From: Micromonospora parastrephiae
Lineage (GTDB): Bacteria > Actinomycetota > Actinomycetes > Mycobacteriales > Micromonosporaceae
Length of the DNA: 64,000 nucleotides
Direction: 5' to 3'
NCBI RefSeq assembly: GCF_016802865.1
Contig: NZ_JAEVHM010000001.1
Location: 1 to 64,000, forward strand
Below are positions 1 to 7,838 of this stretch, piece after piece; position 1 is the stretch's first letter; every line of letters begins with the position of its first letter. The translations under genes and the position numbers were made by a program. The notes under the pieces are model-generated. The model was not told the DNA's origin. It saw only the letters and a list, made by a program, of their open reading frames with translations, and ran no database searches.

Positions 1-739
1 GCGGCACGTCGTCGACCAGCGCGTCGCGCAGCCGCCGCGCTGTGGCCGCGCCTGCCGGCCAGCCCACGACCGCCCAGAGCCGGCTCAGGGAGTCCAGGTG
101 GGCCACTGCCTGTCGGCGTCGCCGCAGCCGGGGATGGTCCACGTCCGGGTACGGTCGCACGGCCGTCGGGTCGGCCGGGGGCAGCACGCGGGCGCTGGCC
201 GACTGCACCACGTCTCCCTGCACAGACAGTTCCACGACCAGGCCGGCCGGCCAGTCCGTCAGCACCGGACCAAGCGCCAGGTGCAGCACGTCCAGCTTCA
301 GCCCGTCGCGGTCCTCGGCCCGCTCGGCCATCATCAGCCCGCCCGGCATGGACATCCCGTCGTGGCCGCCGTGGCCGTGCCGCCACGACCCGCCGCCGTC
401 CGGCCCCGGGTCCGGCAGCTTGCGCTCGGTCCCGGCCAGCCGGGCGACGGCCGCGTGCAACCCGGACGCCACCCCGGACGGGTTGATGATTCGCACCCGC
501 GCCCGGGGGCCGGGAAACTGGTCCCACACCCGCTCGATCGCCGCCGCCAGCTCGGATCCCGGCTGGCCGGCCACGACAAGCAGGTCGGCGTCCGCCGGGG
601 ACGCCGCGAGCGGCCATCCGGCCCGGTCGGCGTGGGCCTCCACGGCCAGGCGTGCGGCGGTGGCGCCGGGCGCGGCGGCGAGCAGCAGGTGCGGCCGGCG
701 TGACGCCCAGCGGGCCAGGAGGTCACCGGTCAGGCCCAC
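1..739 (-). CDS. Complex-I-associated protein of unknown function, partial at the window edge
   Basis: The open frame runs from a GTG at 739-737 off the left edge, so only the first 246 residues are visible. The start overlaps the end of nuoA by 10 bases, which implies translational coupling. The N-terminal half looks like a small alpha/beta fold, with LLVVAGQPG near residue 45. The middle has a His/Gly/Met-rich stretch (residues about 120-140) followed by MMAERAEDRDGLKLD, similar to linkers I associate with proteins encoded next to nuoA in secondary actinobacterial complex I clusters. I do not recognise a defined enzyme. The C-terminus is not visible, so a fusion with another Nuo subunit cannot be excluded. 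A role beside NADH:quinone oxidoreductase is inferred from position only. Confidence 0.6.
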   Translation of the reverse strand, partial: MGLTGDLLARWASRRPHLLLAAAPGATAARLAVEAHADRAGWPLAASPADADLLVVAGQPGSELAAAIERVWDQFPGPRARVRIINPSGVASGLHAAVARLAGTERKLPDPGPDGGGSWRHGHGGHDGMSMPGGLMMAERAEDRDGLKLDVLHLALGPVLTDWPAGLVVELSVQGDVVQSASARVLPPADPTAVRPYPDVDHPRLRRRRQAVAHLDSLSRLWAVVGWPAGAATARRLRDALVDDVP

Positions 740-1080
740 CGCAGCGCGCCCTCACGCCAGGCGTAGAGGACGCCGGCCATCAGCAGACTGAGGAAGACGA
801 ACATCTCCGCCACAGCGGACGCGCCCACGTCGGCGACCACGACCGCCCACGGGTACATGAACAGCATCTCCACGTCGAAGGCGAGGAAGAGCAGGCTGAC
901 CGCGTACCAGCGGACGTGGAACCGGGAGACCGCGTGCTCGCGGGGCGGCAGCCCGGACCGGAACGCGGCGACGGTCGACAGCACGGGGGCCACCGCCGTC
1001 CGCAGGTGCACCAGGTACAGGGTGCCGACGAGGGCGGCGGCCAGCCCGAGCATGGCGAGCACCGGCAGGTACCGTTCCAA
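730..1080 (-). CDS. nuoA: NADH-quinone oxidoreductase subunit A
   Basis: Small membrane subunit of complex I (116 aa), close to the usual NuoA length of about 120. Three transmembrane segments are visible: residues about 6-26, 59-79 and 85-105. The family signature RFHVRWYAVSLLFLAFDVE lies in the middle and carries the conserved acidic residues of helix 2. I place the start at the TTG at 1080 because GGAG lies about 8 bases upstream and because the reading frame further upstream belongs to a decayed antiporter. The gene downstream overlaps it by 10 bases. Only the A subunit is visible; the rest of the cluster would lie to the left of the window. Confidence 0.85.
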   Translation of the reverse strand: MERYLPVLAMLGLAAALVGTLYLVHLRTAVAPVLSTVAAFRSGLPPREHAVSRFHVRWYAVSLLFLAFDVEMLFMYPWAVVVADVGASAVAEMFVFLSLLMAGVLYAWREGALRWA

Positions 1081-1194
1081 CCGCCTTCTCCTTCCCGAAT
1101 CGGCGCCTTGACCCTGCCAGCCCGCGGGACGGCCGTCGGGCTTCCGCCGGATACCGGTCAGCCGGTGGAACGCCGCTGGCCCGGCAGCGCCGCC

Positions 1195-1455
1195 GCGGCC
1201 CGTTGTGCGCGACGACGAGGCTGCCGGCGGTCCAGAGCAGCGGTCCCGCGCTCGCTCGCCGGCACTGAAGGTCAGATAGAACAGCGCGGACACGCCGATC
1301 GGGCCGAACCAGCCGAGGAAGACCAGTTCCCGTCAGGGCAACCCCAGGGGCTCCCGGAGCGCCAGCACCACCGGCAGCCGCCGCAGCAGGACCGCGACGG
1401 CGAAGAGCGGCAATCGCCAGCCCGCGTTGAGCCAGTCGCCCGCTACCCGCCGGGC
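1195..1455 (-). pseudogene. Remnant of a CPA1-type cation:proton antiporter (C-terminal part)
   Basis: Translation of the minus strand gives about 85 residues closely matching the C-terminal end of the intact antiporter at 13182-14393, including LLRRLPVVLAL and VFLGWFGP.GVSALFYLT. It is broken twice. A TGA replaces the Trp codon in the position matching GLPW of the intact copy, and a one-base deletion shifts the frame after SAGERAR, so the matching tail (TAGSLVVAHNG) continues in another frame. No N-terminal part was found nearby. This is a true relic, because it carries a stop and a frameshift as well as missing four fifths of the gene. Confidence 0.75.
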
Positions 1456-1487
1456 CACCGGCCATGCACGGCTGGCGTGCCGACGCC

Positions 1488-1922
1488 TCACCTGCGACGG
1501 GCGTGGGCGGTGGCCCGAGCGTTGGCCTTCTCAATTGCCTCGACGAGCTCACCCTTGTTCATGTTTTCCGGGTCGCCGATGCCGACCTTGCGGGCCACGT
1601 CGTCCAGGTGGCCCTTGCTGGCGTTGGCGTCCACCCCCTGGGCGGTCGGTCGGTCGCGGTCCCGCGAGGCCGGGGTGCCCTGAGCCGCCTGCGGGTCCGA
1701 GGGGCCTTTGTGCTCCTTGGGCTCCCAGTGGTCGCCGACCTTCTCGTGGGTGTGCTTCAACGACGCGTAGGCGGCCCGGTGCGCCCGCTCGCCGTCGCCG
1801 TAGCTCTCCTCGGCCGACTCCAGGGTCTTCTTGTACGTGCGAACTGCCTTGTCGTCCGAGCGCGCGATGGTCGACGGGACGTCGTCGCGCATCTCCTCGG
1901 CCTGGTCGTGCTTGTCCGCCAT
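1488..1922 (-). CDS. ChaB family protein with C-terminal Rho-N/SAP-like helix pair
   Basis: A 144-residue protein. Residues 1-70 match the ChaB fold (DDVPSTIARSDDKAVRTYKK, followed by a YG...AHRAAYASLKH helix). ChaB was named as a regulator of the ChaA cation antiporter, but its biochemical role is poorly defined. After a charged, Pro/Gln-rich linker, residues about 105-140 (SKGHLDDVARKVGI...NKGELVEAIEKAN) look like a Rho N-terminal or SAP-like nucleic-acid-binding helix-extended-loop-helix. The ATG at 1922 has GGGAGGA 6 bases upstream. This ChaB plus SAP-like layout is common in actinobacteria. The position beside antiporter genes agrees with a stress or ion-homeostasis context, but the role is inferred. 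Confidence 0.8.
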   Translation of the reverse strand: MADKHDQAEEMRDDVPSTIARSDDKAVRTYKKTLESAEESYGDGERAHRAAYASLKHTHEKVGDHWEPKEHKGPSDPQAAQGTPASRDRDRPTAQGVDANASKGHLDDVARKVGIGDPENMNKGELVEAIEKANARATAHARRR

Positions 1923-1942
1923 GTCGTCCTCCCGATTCTTTG

Positions 1943-2366
1943 TCACCTGCCCAGTTCGCCGCGGGCGGCGTCGGCGCCGGCGGGCAACACCCGGCCCGCG
2001 GTCTCGGTGACGATGTCCCGCACGTCGTCCGCGAGCCGGGCCGAGGGGCCGCCGGCCGCGCGCAGCTGCGCCAGTCCCACTCGCCCCAGCAGCACGGCTG
2101 CGCCCAGGTAACCGGCGGTGAGACCGGCGGCGCCAGCCGGCGCGGGAGCAGCCGTCTCCAGCATGCGCAGCACCGTTGCCGACGCCGCTCGGCGCCGAGC
2201 ACCAGGCAGCCGCCGGCAGCGGCCAGCAGCGCGATGCCCACGCCGGCCGGCCGAGCCGCCTCGCCCACCTGCGCGCGCAGCGCCCGGACCTCCTCGCGAA
2301 CCACGTCGCCACGTCCTCGGCCAGCCGCTCTGTCGGGCTCTGCCGCCCGTCCCCTCCCACAGTCCC
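1943..2366 (-). pseudogene. Phage-holin-family / DUF1469-like membrane protein, broken by two frameshifts
   Basis: The protein can be read only by joining three frames. The first gives SPTERLAEDVATWFA from a GTG near 2360. The second gives REEVRALRAQVGEAARPAGVGIALLAAAGGCLV. The third gives AAGLTAGYLGAAVLLGRVGLAQL and a C-terminal tail ending at 1943. The joined product has the usual layout of this family: an amphipathic N-terminal helix, two transmembrane segments and a short tail. Such chromosomal proteins are not evidence of a prophage; most are membrane-stress proteins of unknown role. It lies 20 bases upstream of the ChaB gene on the same strand. Two shifts in 400 bases suggest decay, although sequencing errors in the G/C runs are possible. 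Confidence 0.6.
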
Positions 2367-2560
2367 CCCCGCTCATCACACCTCCACTGCGCCGCCGAGT
2401 GCTCGCGGCGTACCCGGACGGGCGGGCGGCACACCCCGATGCCGCAGGTTTCGGTCCGCGGGCGGGAGCGACGGCAGCGCCCTACCCGCACTGGTCGCTG
2501 CGGTCAGCGGTGCACTGGGCCGGGACAGGGCTGATCGTGTCCGTGGCCCTCGGTTAGGTC

Positions 2561-2773
2561 GTGATCTCGCTGGGCGTCGGACCGGGCCGCTTCGACCGGC
2601 TGGCCCTGACCATCCGGGTCATCACCGCGTCCGTTCCGGGGCATCCCGTGCCGGACGCACGAGCGTGCGTCGCGGTGGGCCTCGGCGTGGAACGAACCCT
2701 CGGCCAGGGCATCGGGTTCGGGTTCCGGCGACTGACCGACATCATTCGAAGGATCCTGCACCGGCAGCCTTGA
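2561..2773 (+). CDS. Possible small hypothetical protein
   Basis: An open frame of 70 codons with GTG start, encoding a short hydrophobic N-terminus (ISLGVGPGRFDRLALTIRVI) and a basic C-terminus. The same frame is open upstream but for a TAG at 2555-2557, so the product may be the tail of a longer, interrupted membrane protein. No clear ribosome binding site or family. Function unknown. Confidence 0.25.
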   Translation: MISLGVGPGRFDRLALTIRVITASVPGHPVPDARACVAVGLGVERTLGQGIGFGFRRLTDIIRRILHRQP

Positions 2774-2842
2774 GCCGCCTGTGACGGGGAAGCGGCGACC
2801 GGACCCCGGGCGTTGTGTCCGGGTGGAAGGCTTTCCAGAAGG

Positions 2843-4396
2843 CTAATTGTCGGCGGGGGTCGCGGGCGGCGCAGCCGGGTTCACTGGTGGTTTGTCGTCG
2901 ACCACCTTGCGGCTGAGGCTCACCTGTGCGGTGCCGGTGCCGCCGACCTGGATGTCGTCGTACGCCTGGAGCCGGTGATCCGCGCCGAGGTAGAGCACCG
3001 ACATGACCAGGGGCATCGGTTCGTCACCTTCGAGTCCGCGCAGCCCCGCCCCGCCGGTGGAGCCCTGCACTGCCAGCCGGGTGGTGACCGTGCCGGTCGG
3101 CGGCATCGTCGTCACCTTCCGCTGGTGCGTGTGGCCGGCCAGGACGAGCGGCGTGGCACCGTTGAGCGCGGTCGCTGACGCGGGGTCGTGCACCAGTGCG
3201 ATGTCCACCGATTGGTCCAGCGAGCGGATCGTCGTGGCGAGTTGCTTTCCCGTACCCTCGACCGTCGTCGCTGGTTCCTCCCAGGGCCCTGCCTCGGCTT
3301 CCTGCTTGTCGGGCGTGAACCGGGGGTCGCCGATGCCGGCGACCGTCACTCCGGCGACCGTCGTGACGGAGTCGTTGAGGACGACCGCGTTCGGCTGGCT
3401 GGCCACCGCCGCTGCGGTTCGGGGTGAATCGTGGTTACCGCGGATGTAGACGTACGGAGCCTTGAGCTGGCCGATCATGGAAACGTACGACGTCTCGGGT
3501 TCGCTGCCCCAATCGGTGATGTCTCCGGTGTCGATGACGAGGTCGATGTCGTACTGCTCGACCACGGTATTGATCATCGGCCAGGCGGCGGGGTTCAGGT
3601 GCAGGTCCGAGACGTGCAGGATCCGGGTGGTGTCGGGTGCTGCCTGGTAGATGGGCAGGGTCGACACGGTGGTGTACAGCTCGCCGACGTTGCCGACGAG
3701 GCGTTGGAGTTGCTCGGCATAGCGGCTGTAGTCATCGGCGATCCGTTGCGCGTCACCGATCAGCGCCGGGGCGTTGACCAGCAGGCCCTCGTACCGGGGT
3801 TCGGCAAGCGCCTGCGGTCGTACCGTCAGGGCGGCCGTGCCGAGGGTGCCGCCGGTGACCAGCAGCGCGAGGCCACCCGACCAGGCGACGCGACGCACGG
3901 ACCGGAACGTCAACCCGGCGAGCAGCATGGACGCGAGGACCGACACGCCGAGCGTGCGCAGCCCGAGGCGGACCAGGGCGTCGCGGAGGTCCTCGGGTGC
4001 CGTGGTGCCGGCGTGAGCGAGGCCGGCGGGGTCGTCGAGCAGAGCCTCGGTGCGTCGCTGGTCGAGTGAGTCGAGGCGGACGGTCAGCCGCGCGGGACCG
4101 TCGTGGCTGTCGAGAAAGAGCGATCCCAACGGGGGTATGGCGATCTCCGTGCCGCCGTCCGTGGATGGGGTCAGCTGGAACGCGACCCGGAATGGCCCGA
4201 CGTCACTGGCGCCTCGGCCGCCGAGGAGGGTGCCGATCGTGATGCCCGTGGCGGTGACGGCGACCAGGGCGACCGCCGCCAGGACACGGCCCGCCCACGG
4301 CGAGCGCATGATCTGGCGGGGCCGAACGGCCGCGTGTCTGAGGCGTTCGGCCAGGGCGGTGCGACGCGGAGGCGCCGCGTCCGGGGGCGAAGTCAC
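2843..4396 (-). CDS. Membrane-anchored metallophosphoesterase
   Basis: A 517-residue protein with a transmembrane helix at about residues 35-55, a second pair of hydrophobic segments around 150-200, and a C-terminal calcineurin-like phosphoesterase domain from about residue 265. The metal-ligand motifs are in order: DLHLN (DxH type), DTGDITDWG (GDxxD-like), IRGNHDS (GNHD), then H in LVHDP and GHTHQRK (GHxH). The active site faces either the cytoplasm or the cell exterior depending on helix number, which I cannot fix. The substrate is unknown. I take the GTG at 4396 as start because the residues upstream are shadow sequence of the STAS gene; the ribosome binding site is weak. The STAS gene ends 40 bases upstream on the same strand. 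Confidence 0.85.
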   Translation of the reverse strand: MTSPPDAAPPRRTALAERLRHAAVRPRQIMRSPWAGRVLAAVALVAVTATGITIGTLLGGRGASDVGPFRVAFQLTPSTDGGTEIAIPPLGSLFLDSHDGPARLTVRLDSLDQRRTEALLDDPAGLAHAGTTAPEDLRDALVRLGLRTLGVSVLASMLLAGLTFRSVRRVAWSGGLALLVTGGTLGTAALTVRPQALAEPRYEGLLVNAPALIGDAQRIADDYSRYAEQLQRLVGNVGELYTTVSTLPIYQAAPDTTRILHVSDLHLNPAAWPMINTVVEQYDIDLVIDTGDITDWGSEPETSYVSMIGQLKAPYVYIRGNHDSPRTAAAVASQPNAVVLNDSVTTVAGVTVAGIGDPRFTPDKQEAEAGPWEEPATTVEGTGKQLATTIRSLDQSVDIALVHDPASATALNGATPLVLAGHTHQRKVTTMPPTGTVTTRLAVQGSTGGAGLRGLEGDEPMPLVMSVLYLGADHRLQAYDDIQVGGTGTAQVSLSRKVVDDKPPVNPAAPPATPADN

Positions 4397-4436
4397 GAGA
4401 GGATCCGATCTGTGGGGTAACCGAGGGACGGCGGGG

Positions 4437-4775
4437 TCAGTTCGAGGGGGCGGCCCGGTCTTCGGCCCCTGCGCCCAGCAGGCCGAGCAGTCCGGCGGCG
4501 AAGAGCTGCCGCCGGACGACAAGGGCGAGGTTCTCCAACCGCAGGGTGCCGCCGCGCACGGCGACGGCGCGTTGGCACGCCACGAGCGTTCCCATGCCGG
4601 TGGAGTCGATGAAGGTGAGGTCAGCGACATCGAGGATGACGTCTCGCACCGCCTCGGACGCCAACGCCGCAACGACCGCGTCGTGCACGAGTCCGCTCGT
4701 TGCGAGGTCCATCTCCCCGCCCAACCGGATGCGGGTGGCGGCCCCCATCTGCATCGTGTCGACTGTCAACTCCAC
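4437..4775 (-). CDS. STAS-domain anti-anti-sigma factor
   Basis: A 112-residue single STAS domain of the SpoIIAA/RsbV type. The phosphorylatable serine is in FIDSTGMGTLV (Ser58), the usual position at the start of helix 2. In partner-switching systems the unphosphorylated form binds the anti-sigma kinase and frees the sigma factor. A GTG start at 4775 has AGGAG 8 bases upstream. The PP2C-type phosphatase encoded just upstream on the same strand would be the natural enzyme to dephosphorylate it. A TGCA-N4-TGCA palindrome lies 37 bases upstream of the start. Confidence 0.9.
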   Translation of the reverse strand: MELTVDTMQMGAATRIRLGGEMDLATSGLVHDAVVAALASEAVRDVILDVADLTFIDSTGMGTLVACQRAVAVRGGTLRLENLALVVRRQLFAAGLLGLLGAGAEDRAAPSN

Positions 4776-4811
4776 GCACGACTCCTAACCGTGGCAGTGC
4801 CAGGTGAAACA

Positions 4812-4823
4812 TGCATGGATGCA
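4812..4823. promoter_or_regulatory. TGCA-N4-TGCA palindrome upstream of the STAS gene
   Basis: TGCATGGATGCA, an exact inverted repeat 37-48 bases upstream of the STAS start at 4775. The same TGCA-N4-TGCA layout occurs at 6825-6836 and 7404-7415, each in a short intergenic region of the same gene block. Probably an operator; the likely binder is the MarR-type protein encoded at 6848-7396 (inference). Confidence 0.5.
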
Positions 4824-4901
4824 ATGACCTATTTTCGCAGGCCAGCCAATCTTCTGCGGGATCCGTGTCCAAGATCGCCAAGCGCGAGGCGTTTCCGTCG
4901 C

Positions 4902-6030
4902 TCACTGGACCACGGGCCGGCGCTCGGCCAGCAGAAGTGCGATGTCGTCGTGTGGTTCGCCGCCCACGTGCCGGTGCACGGCGTCCCAGACCGCGTCGAG
5001 ACAGCTGTCCACCGACGGCTCGGCCAGACACGCCCTGAGCGCAGGCATCGGAAAGAAGCGCCGTTCGCTGTCGCGTGCCTCGAGCAGGCCGTCGGTGAGG
5101 ACCAGCAGCCGGTCACCGACATCCCAACGGCCCACCTTCCCCGGTGCCCGAGGCCCACCCAGACCCAATGGCCGATCCGGCGCAGGCACCGTCAACTCCT
5201 CCAGTTCTCCGGAGCGGTGCCGCAGGATCGGCGCGGGATGACCGCAGTTGACGGTCCGGATCTCGCCCCCGCGCAGCTCGACCAGGACGGCGGTGACGAA
5301 CGTCGCGCCCCGGGCGGGAGTCGGCTCCCGAGCGACGAGATCATCCAGGTCGCGGGCCACCTGCGTCAGGTCGGGCCGAACGATCGCCGACTGCCGGAAC
5401 GCCCCCGCCACCGCCGACGCCAGCCGCACCGCGGCAAGCCCTTTGCCGCAGACGTCACCGACGATGATCCGCAGCCGGTCCTGGTCGGCCACCACCTCGT
5501 ACAGGTCGCCACCCACGCCAGCCTCCTCGTAGGCCGAGACGTACCGGGCCGCCAGCTCCACCCCGGCCGCGTACTGCGGCGGCTCACGCAGGATCGCCGC
5601 CTGGGTGATCCGGACGATCTCGGCCATCCGGCGCAGACGCTCCTCCCGTCCCGTCCGAGCCCGCGCCACGTACACCGCCATCAGACTGACCGTGATGACC
5701 ACCGCCACCCGCAGCAGGTGATCGAGACCGCCGAGCATGCCGGTGGGCACCCCCGCCCCCCACCGCCGCCGCCGTCGCGGTCGCCGACACCACGGCGGTG
5801 CGGCGCGGGCTCTCGACGGCGGCGGCGAACAGCGGGGCGAGGGCCAGAAAGCCAATGAGTACGGCATGGGTGCCCGCCGCGACGTCGATCAGCAGGACAA
5901 CCGCGATGAATCCGATGGCCAGCCGCACCCCGAGCCAGCGGGTCCACCTGCCCGGCTCCGCTTCAGCGACGGAGGAACGGGCGGCCGGCTCCCTGCCCTC
6001 GCCGCGCTCAACCGGAGGGTTGGGCCGCAT
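4902..6030 (-). pseudogene. PP2C-type (SpoIIE-like) serine phosphatase with membrane N-terminus, one-base frameshift
   Basis: The C-terminal 230 residues are an intact SpoIIE/RsbU phosphatase domain with GGDLYEVV, GDVCGKGLAA, NCGHPAPIL, LVLTDGLLEARD and HDDIALLL, including the metal-binding Asp residues. The N-terminal membrane part (GFIAVVLLIDVAAGTHAVLIG and a second hydrophobic segment) is in another frame that starts at ATG 6030. The two join smoothly if one C is removed from the run of six C at 5756-5761, giving a normal membrane-linked phosphatase of about 375 residues. As written, the catalytic part would need an internal start. The gene start overlaps the end of the K+ channel gene. 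Role: dephosphorylation of STAS proteins such as those at 4437-4775 and 7467-7822. Sequencing error is the simplest explanation for the shift. Confidence 0.75.
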
Positions 6031-6799
6031 GGCTCCGCCGATCCGGATCGTCGCCCGCCGACGATGCCTCTGGGTCGAGCTGTCGGCGTAGCGCCTCGAT
6101 CTCCGCGCGCAGGGCCGCGATGTCGTCGGCGGTCGCCGGCGCGGTGCCGCCCTTCTGGGAGACCCGATCCACGATCCAGGTCGCCAGCGAGCCGGTGACG
6201 AAACCGATGAGGCCGATGCCCCCGATCATGAGCCCCAAGGCGACGAACCGGCCCGTCCCGGTGACCGGGAAGTGATCACCGTAGCCGACGGTCGTGATGG
6301 TCACCGTCGCCCACCACAGGGCGTCGTCGAACGACGCGATGTTGCTGCCCGCCGCAGACCGCTCGGCGTCCAGCACCGCGAGCGCGGATACCAGCACCAG
6401 CAGCATGGTGGTGGCGCCCACGTACACGGCGAGCCGGCCACGTGCCCACGACTCCGCGCGTCTGCTCAGGCTCAGCACCACGGTGATCAGCCGCAGGGCG
6501 CGCAGCGGGCGCAGGACGGGGAGCACCAGGACTGCGAGGTCGAAGAGGTGATCGCGCAGGAACCGCTGCCGGGCTCTGGTCAGGCTCAGCCGCACCACGA
6601 AGTCGACCCAGAACGTCAGCCAGATGAGGACAGTCGTCGCCTCGCACACCCGGAGCCAGGATTCCGCCAGATCGGGCCGCAGGATCGGTGCCGCGTAGAC
6701 CACGAGAAACAGGACCGACAGGACGGTCAACGGGAGTGCTGTCAGCCGCTCCCACCGCGCGGCCCGGTCGGCGGGCAGCGCTTCAGTCCTCACCTGCAT
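6008..6799 (-). CDS. Voltage-gated-type potassium channel
   Basis: A 263-residue Ion_trans-family channel with six predicted membrane segments, a pore helix and the potassium selectivity filter TTVGYGD at about residues 170-176. The S4-like segment (RPLRALRLITVVLSL) has few positive charges, so voltage sensitivity may be weak. A C-terminal heptad stretch (DDIAALRAEIEALRRQL) probably forms a coiled coil for tetramer assembly. ATG start at 6799. It is divergent from the MarR gene, and the 48-base space between them contains a TGCA-N4-TGCA palindrome. Its end overlaps the phosphatase start by 23 bases, so the two are likely co-transcribed. Confidence 0.88.
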   Translation of the reverse strand: MQVRTEALPADRAARWERLTALPLTVLSVLFLVVYAAPILRPDLAESWLRVCEATTVLIWLTFWVDFVVRLSLTRARQRFLRDHLFDLAVLVLPVLRPLRALRLITVVLSLSRRAESWARGRLAVYVGATTMLLVLVSALAVLDAERSAAGSNIASFDDALWWATVTITTVGYGDHFPVTGTGRFVALGLMIGGIGLIGFVTGSLATWIVDRVSQKGGTAPATADDIAALRAEIEALRRQLDPEASSAGDDPDRRSHAAQPSG

Positions 6800-6824
6800 G
6801 AACGGCCCACCCGACGATTATGCG

Positions 6825-6836
6825 TGCACCCGTGCA
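6825..6836. promoter_or_regulatory. TGCA-N4-TGCA palindrome between the K+ channel and marR genes
   Basis: TGCACCCGTGCA, with exact 5-base arms, lies 11 bases before the marR GTG start and 25 bases before the channel ATG. This position would let one protein repress both divergent genes, which is typical MarR autoregulation. It is one of three such sites in the block. Confidence 0.5.
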
Positions 6837-6847
6837 ATCATTTCAGG

Positions 6848-7396
6848 GTGAAACTGTACGGGGAAGGCGGCACTGCGTCGACCGCAGCTGACGATCAGCT
6901 GGTTGACGGCCTGTCCGCGCTGGCCCGGACCTTGGTAGGGATCACCGCCCGAACCCTGGGGTCGGTGGACGCCGAAGTCACCCTGCCGCAGTACCGGACT
7001 CTTGTCATTCTCGCGTCACGCGCTCCGCTGCGCACCGTGGATCTCGCGTCGTTGTTGGGGGTGCACCCGTCGACGGCGACGAGAACGTGCAATCGCCTGG
7101 TACGCCGGGAGTTGGTGGCCCGCCGTCAGCAGCCCGATGACCGGCGGGTCGCCTGGTTGAGCCTCACCGAGGGCGGCAAAAGGCTCGTGGGCGATGTCAT
7201 GCGACGCCGGAGCGCCGAAATCCGGCGTCTGCTGAACGTCGCCAACTCCGGGCGCCGGCGGACGCCCGCCGAGCTGATCAATTCCCTGGTGATCGCCGCC
7301 GGAGAGCCGACGGAGGAGCTGTGGTGGCGGCACTGGGAGCGGTCAGCGTCGGGACCTGACGACGGGATCCATCAAGCAGGTACCGTTACCCCCTGA
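6848..7396 (+). CDS. MarR family transcriptional regulator
   Basis: A 182-residue winged-helix protein. The recognition region is LLGVHPSTATRTCNRLVRRELV with the wing RRQQPDDRRVAWLSLTEGG, the standard MarR pattern (residues about 55-105). Helices before and after would form the dimer interface. The C-terminal 40 residues (DGIHQAGTVTP end) are longer than in classic MarR proteins. I use the GTG at 6848; no strong ribosome binding site precedes it, and translation may be nearly leaderless. It is divergent from the K+ channel gene and followed by a perfect 10-base inverted repeat and a STAS gene. The ligand is unknown; control of the surrounding ion/partner-switch genes is inferred from the shared palindromes. 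Confidence 0.88.
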   Translation: MKLYGEGGTASTAADDQLVDGLSALARTLVGITARTLGSVDAEVTLPQYRTLVILASRAPLRTVDLASLLGVHPSTATRTCNRLVRRELVARRQQPDDRRVAWLSLTEGGKRLVGDVMRRRSAEIRRLLNVANSGRRRTPAELINSLVIAAGEPTEELWWRHWERSASGPDDGIHQAGTVTP

Positions 7397-7397
7397 C

Positions 7398-7421
7398 GAT
7401 ACCTGCAGTCATGCAGGTATC
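7398..7421. promoter_or_regulatory. Perfect 10-base inverted repeat containing TGCA-N4-TGCA
   Basis: GATACCTGCA and its exact complement separated by GTCA, starting 2 bases after the marR stop and 46 bases before the STAS start. Its centre is the third TGCA-N4-TGCA site. No T-run follows, so an operator is more likely than a terminator, although the stem could also attenuate read-through. Confidence 0.5.
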
Positions 7422-7466
7422 TTGGCGTACCTTAAGGCGTCGGCTCACAGGAGGTGGCAGAAGCCC

Positions 7467-7822
7467 GTGTTCAGCATCCGGTCCTCCGGTGCGGGGCTCG
7501 CGCCGAGGACCCTGCACCTCTCCGGAGAACTGGACATGGCCGTTTCCGGCCACCTGCGCGAAGCCGTCGAGCGCACGCTCGCGGCGACCTCGACGCAGTG
7601 GCTGATCGTCGACCTTCAGGACACCACTCTGATCGACTCCAGTGCGGTCAAGGAGTTTGTCGACGTCCACCGGTTCGCCGCCCGGCAGGGACGGTCCTGA
7701 TCCTGCGCAACGCCAACGGAATTGTCGCCGAGGTGCTCCGGGTCACCGGGGTGGCGGCCACGCTCGGGCGTCCCGCGAACCGGCCGACCGGCACGATTTA
7801 CGGCTCGCCGACCGGCAGATGA
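7467..7822 (+). pseudogene. STAS-domain anti-anti-sigma factor, one-base frameshift
   Basis: Starts at GTG 7467 with GGAGG 12 bases upstream. The first 77 residues are a STAS domain with the phosphorylatable serine in TTLIDSSAVKEF. The frame then ends at a TGA at 7698-7700, while the expected last part (TVLILRNANGIVAEVLRVTGV) continues in the next frame to a stop at 7822. Adding one G to the GGG at 7688-7690 restores a normal protein of about 118 residues. A homopolymer sequencing error is likely; otherwise the domain lacks its last strand and helix. It precedes the HATPase gene and is presumably its partner. Confidence 0.7.
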
Positions 7823-7838
7823 CATTCGCGTGCCACGA

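Noticed and set aside
1943-2366. Prophage marker (holin)
   Set aside because: The holin-like family is common on actinobacterial chromosomes as single genes; no other phage genes are near.
2561-2773. Stop-codon readthrough at the TAG 2555-2557 giving a longer membrane protein
   Set aside because: The upstream frame is mostly shadow of minus-strand genes and no readthrough context is visible; a chance extension is more likely.
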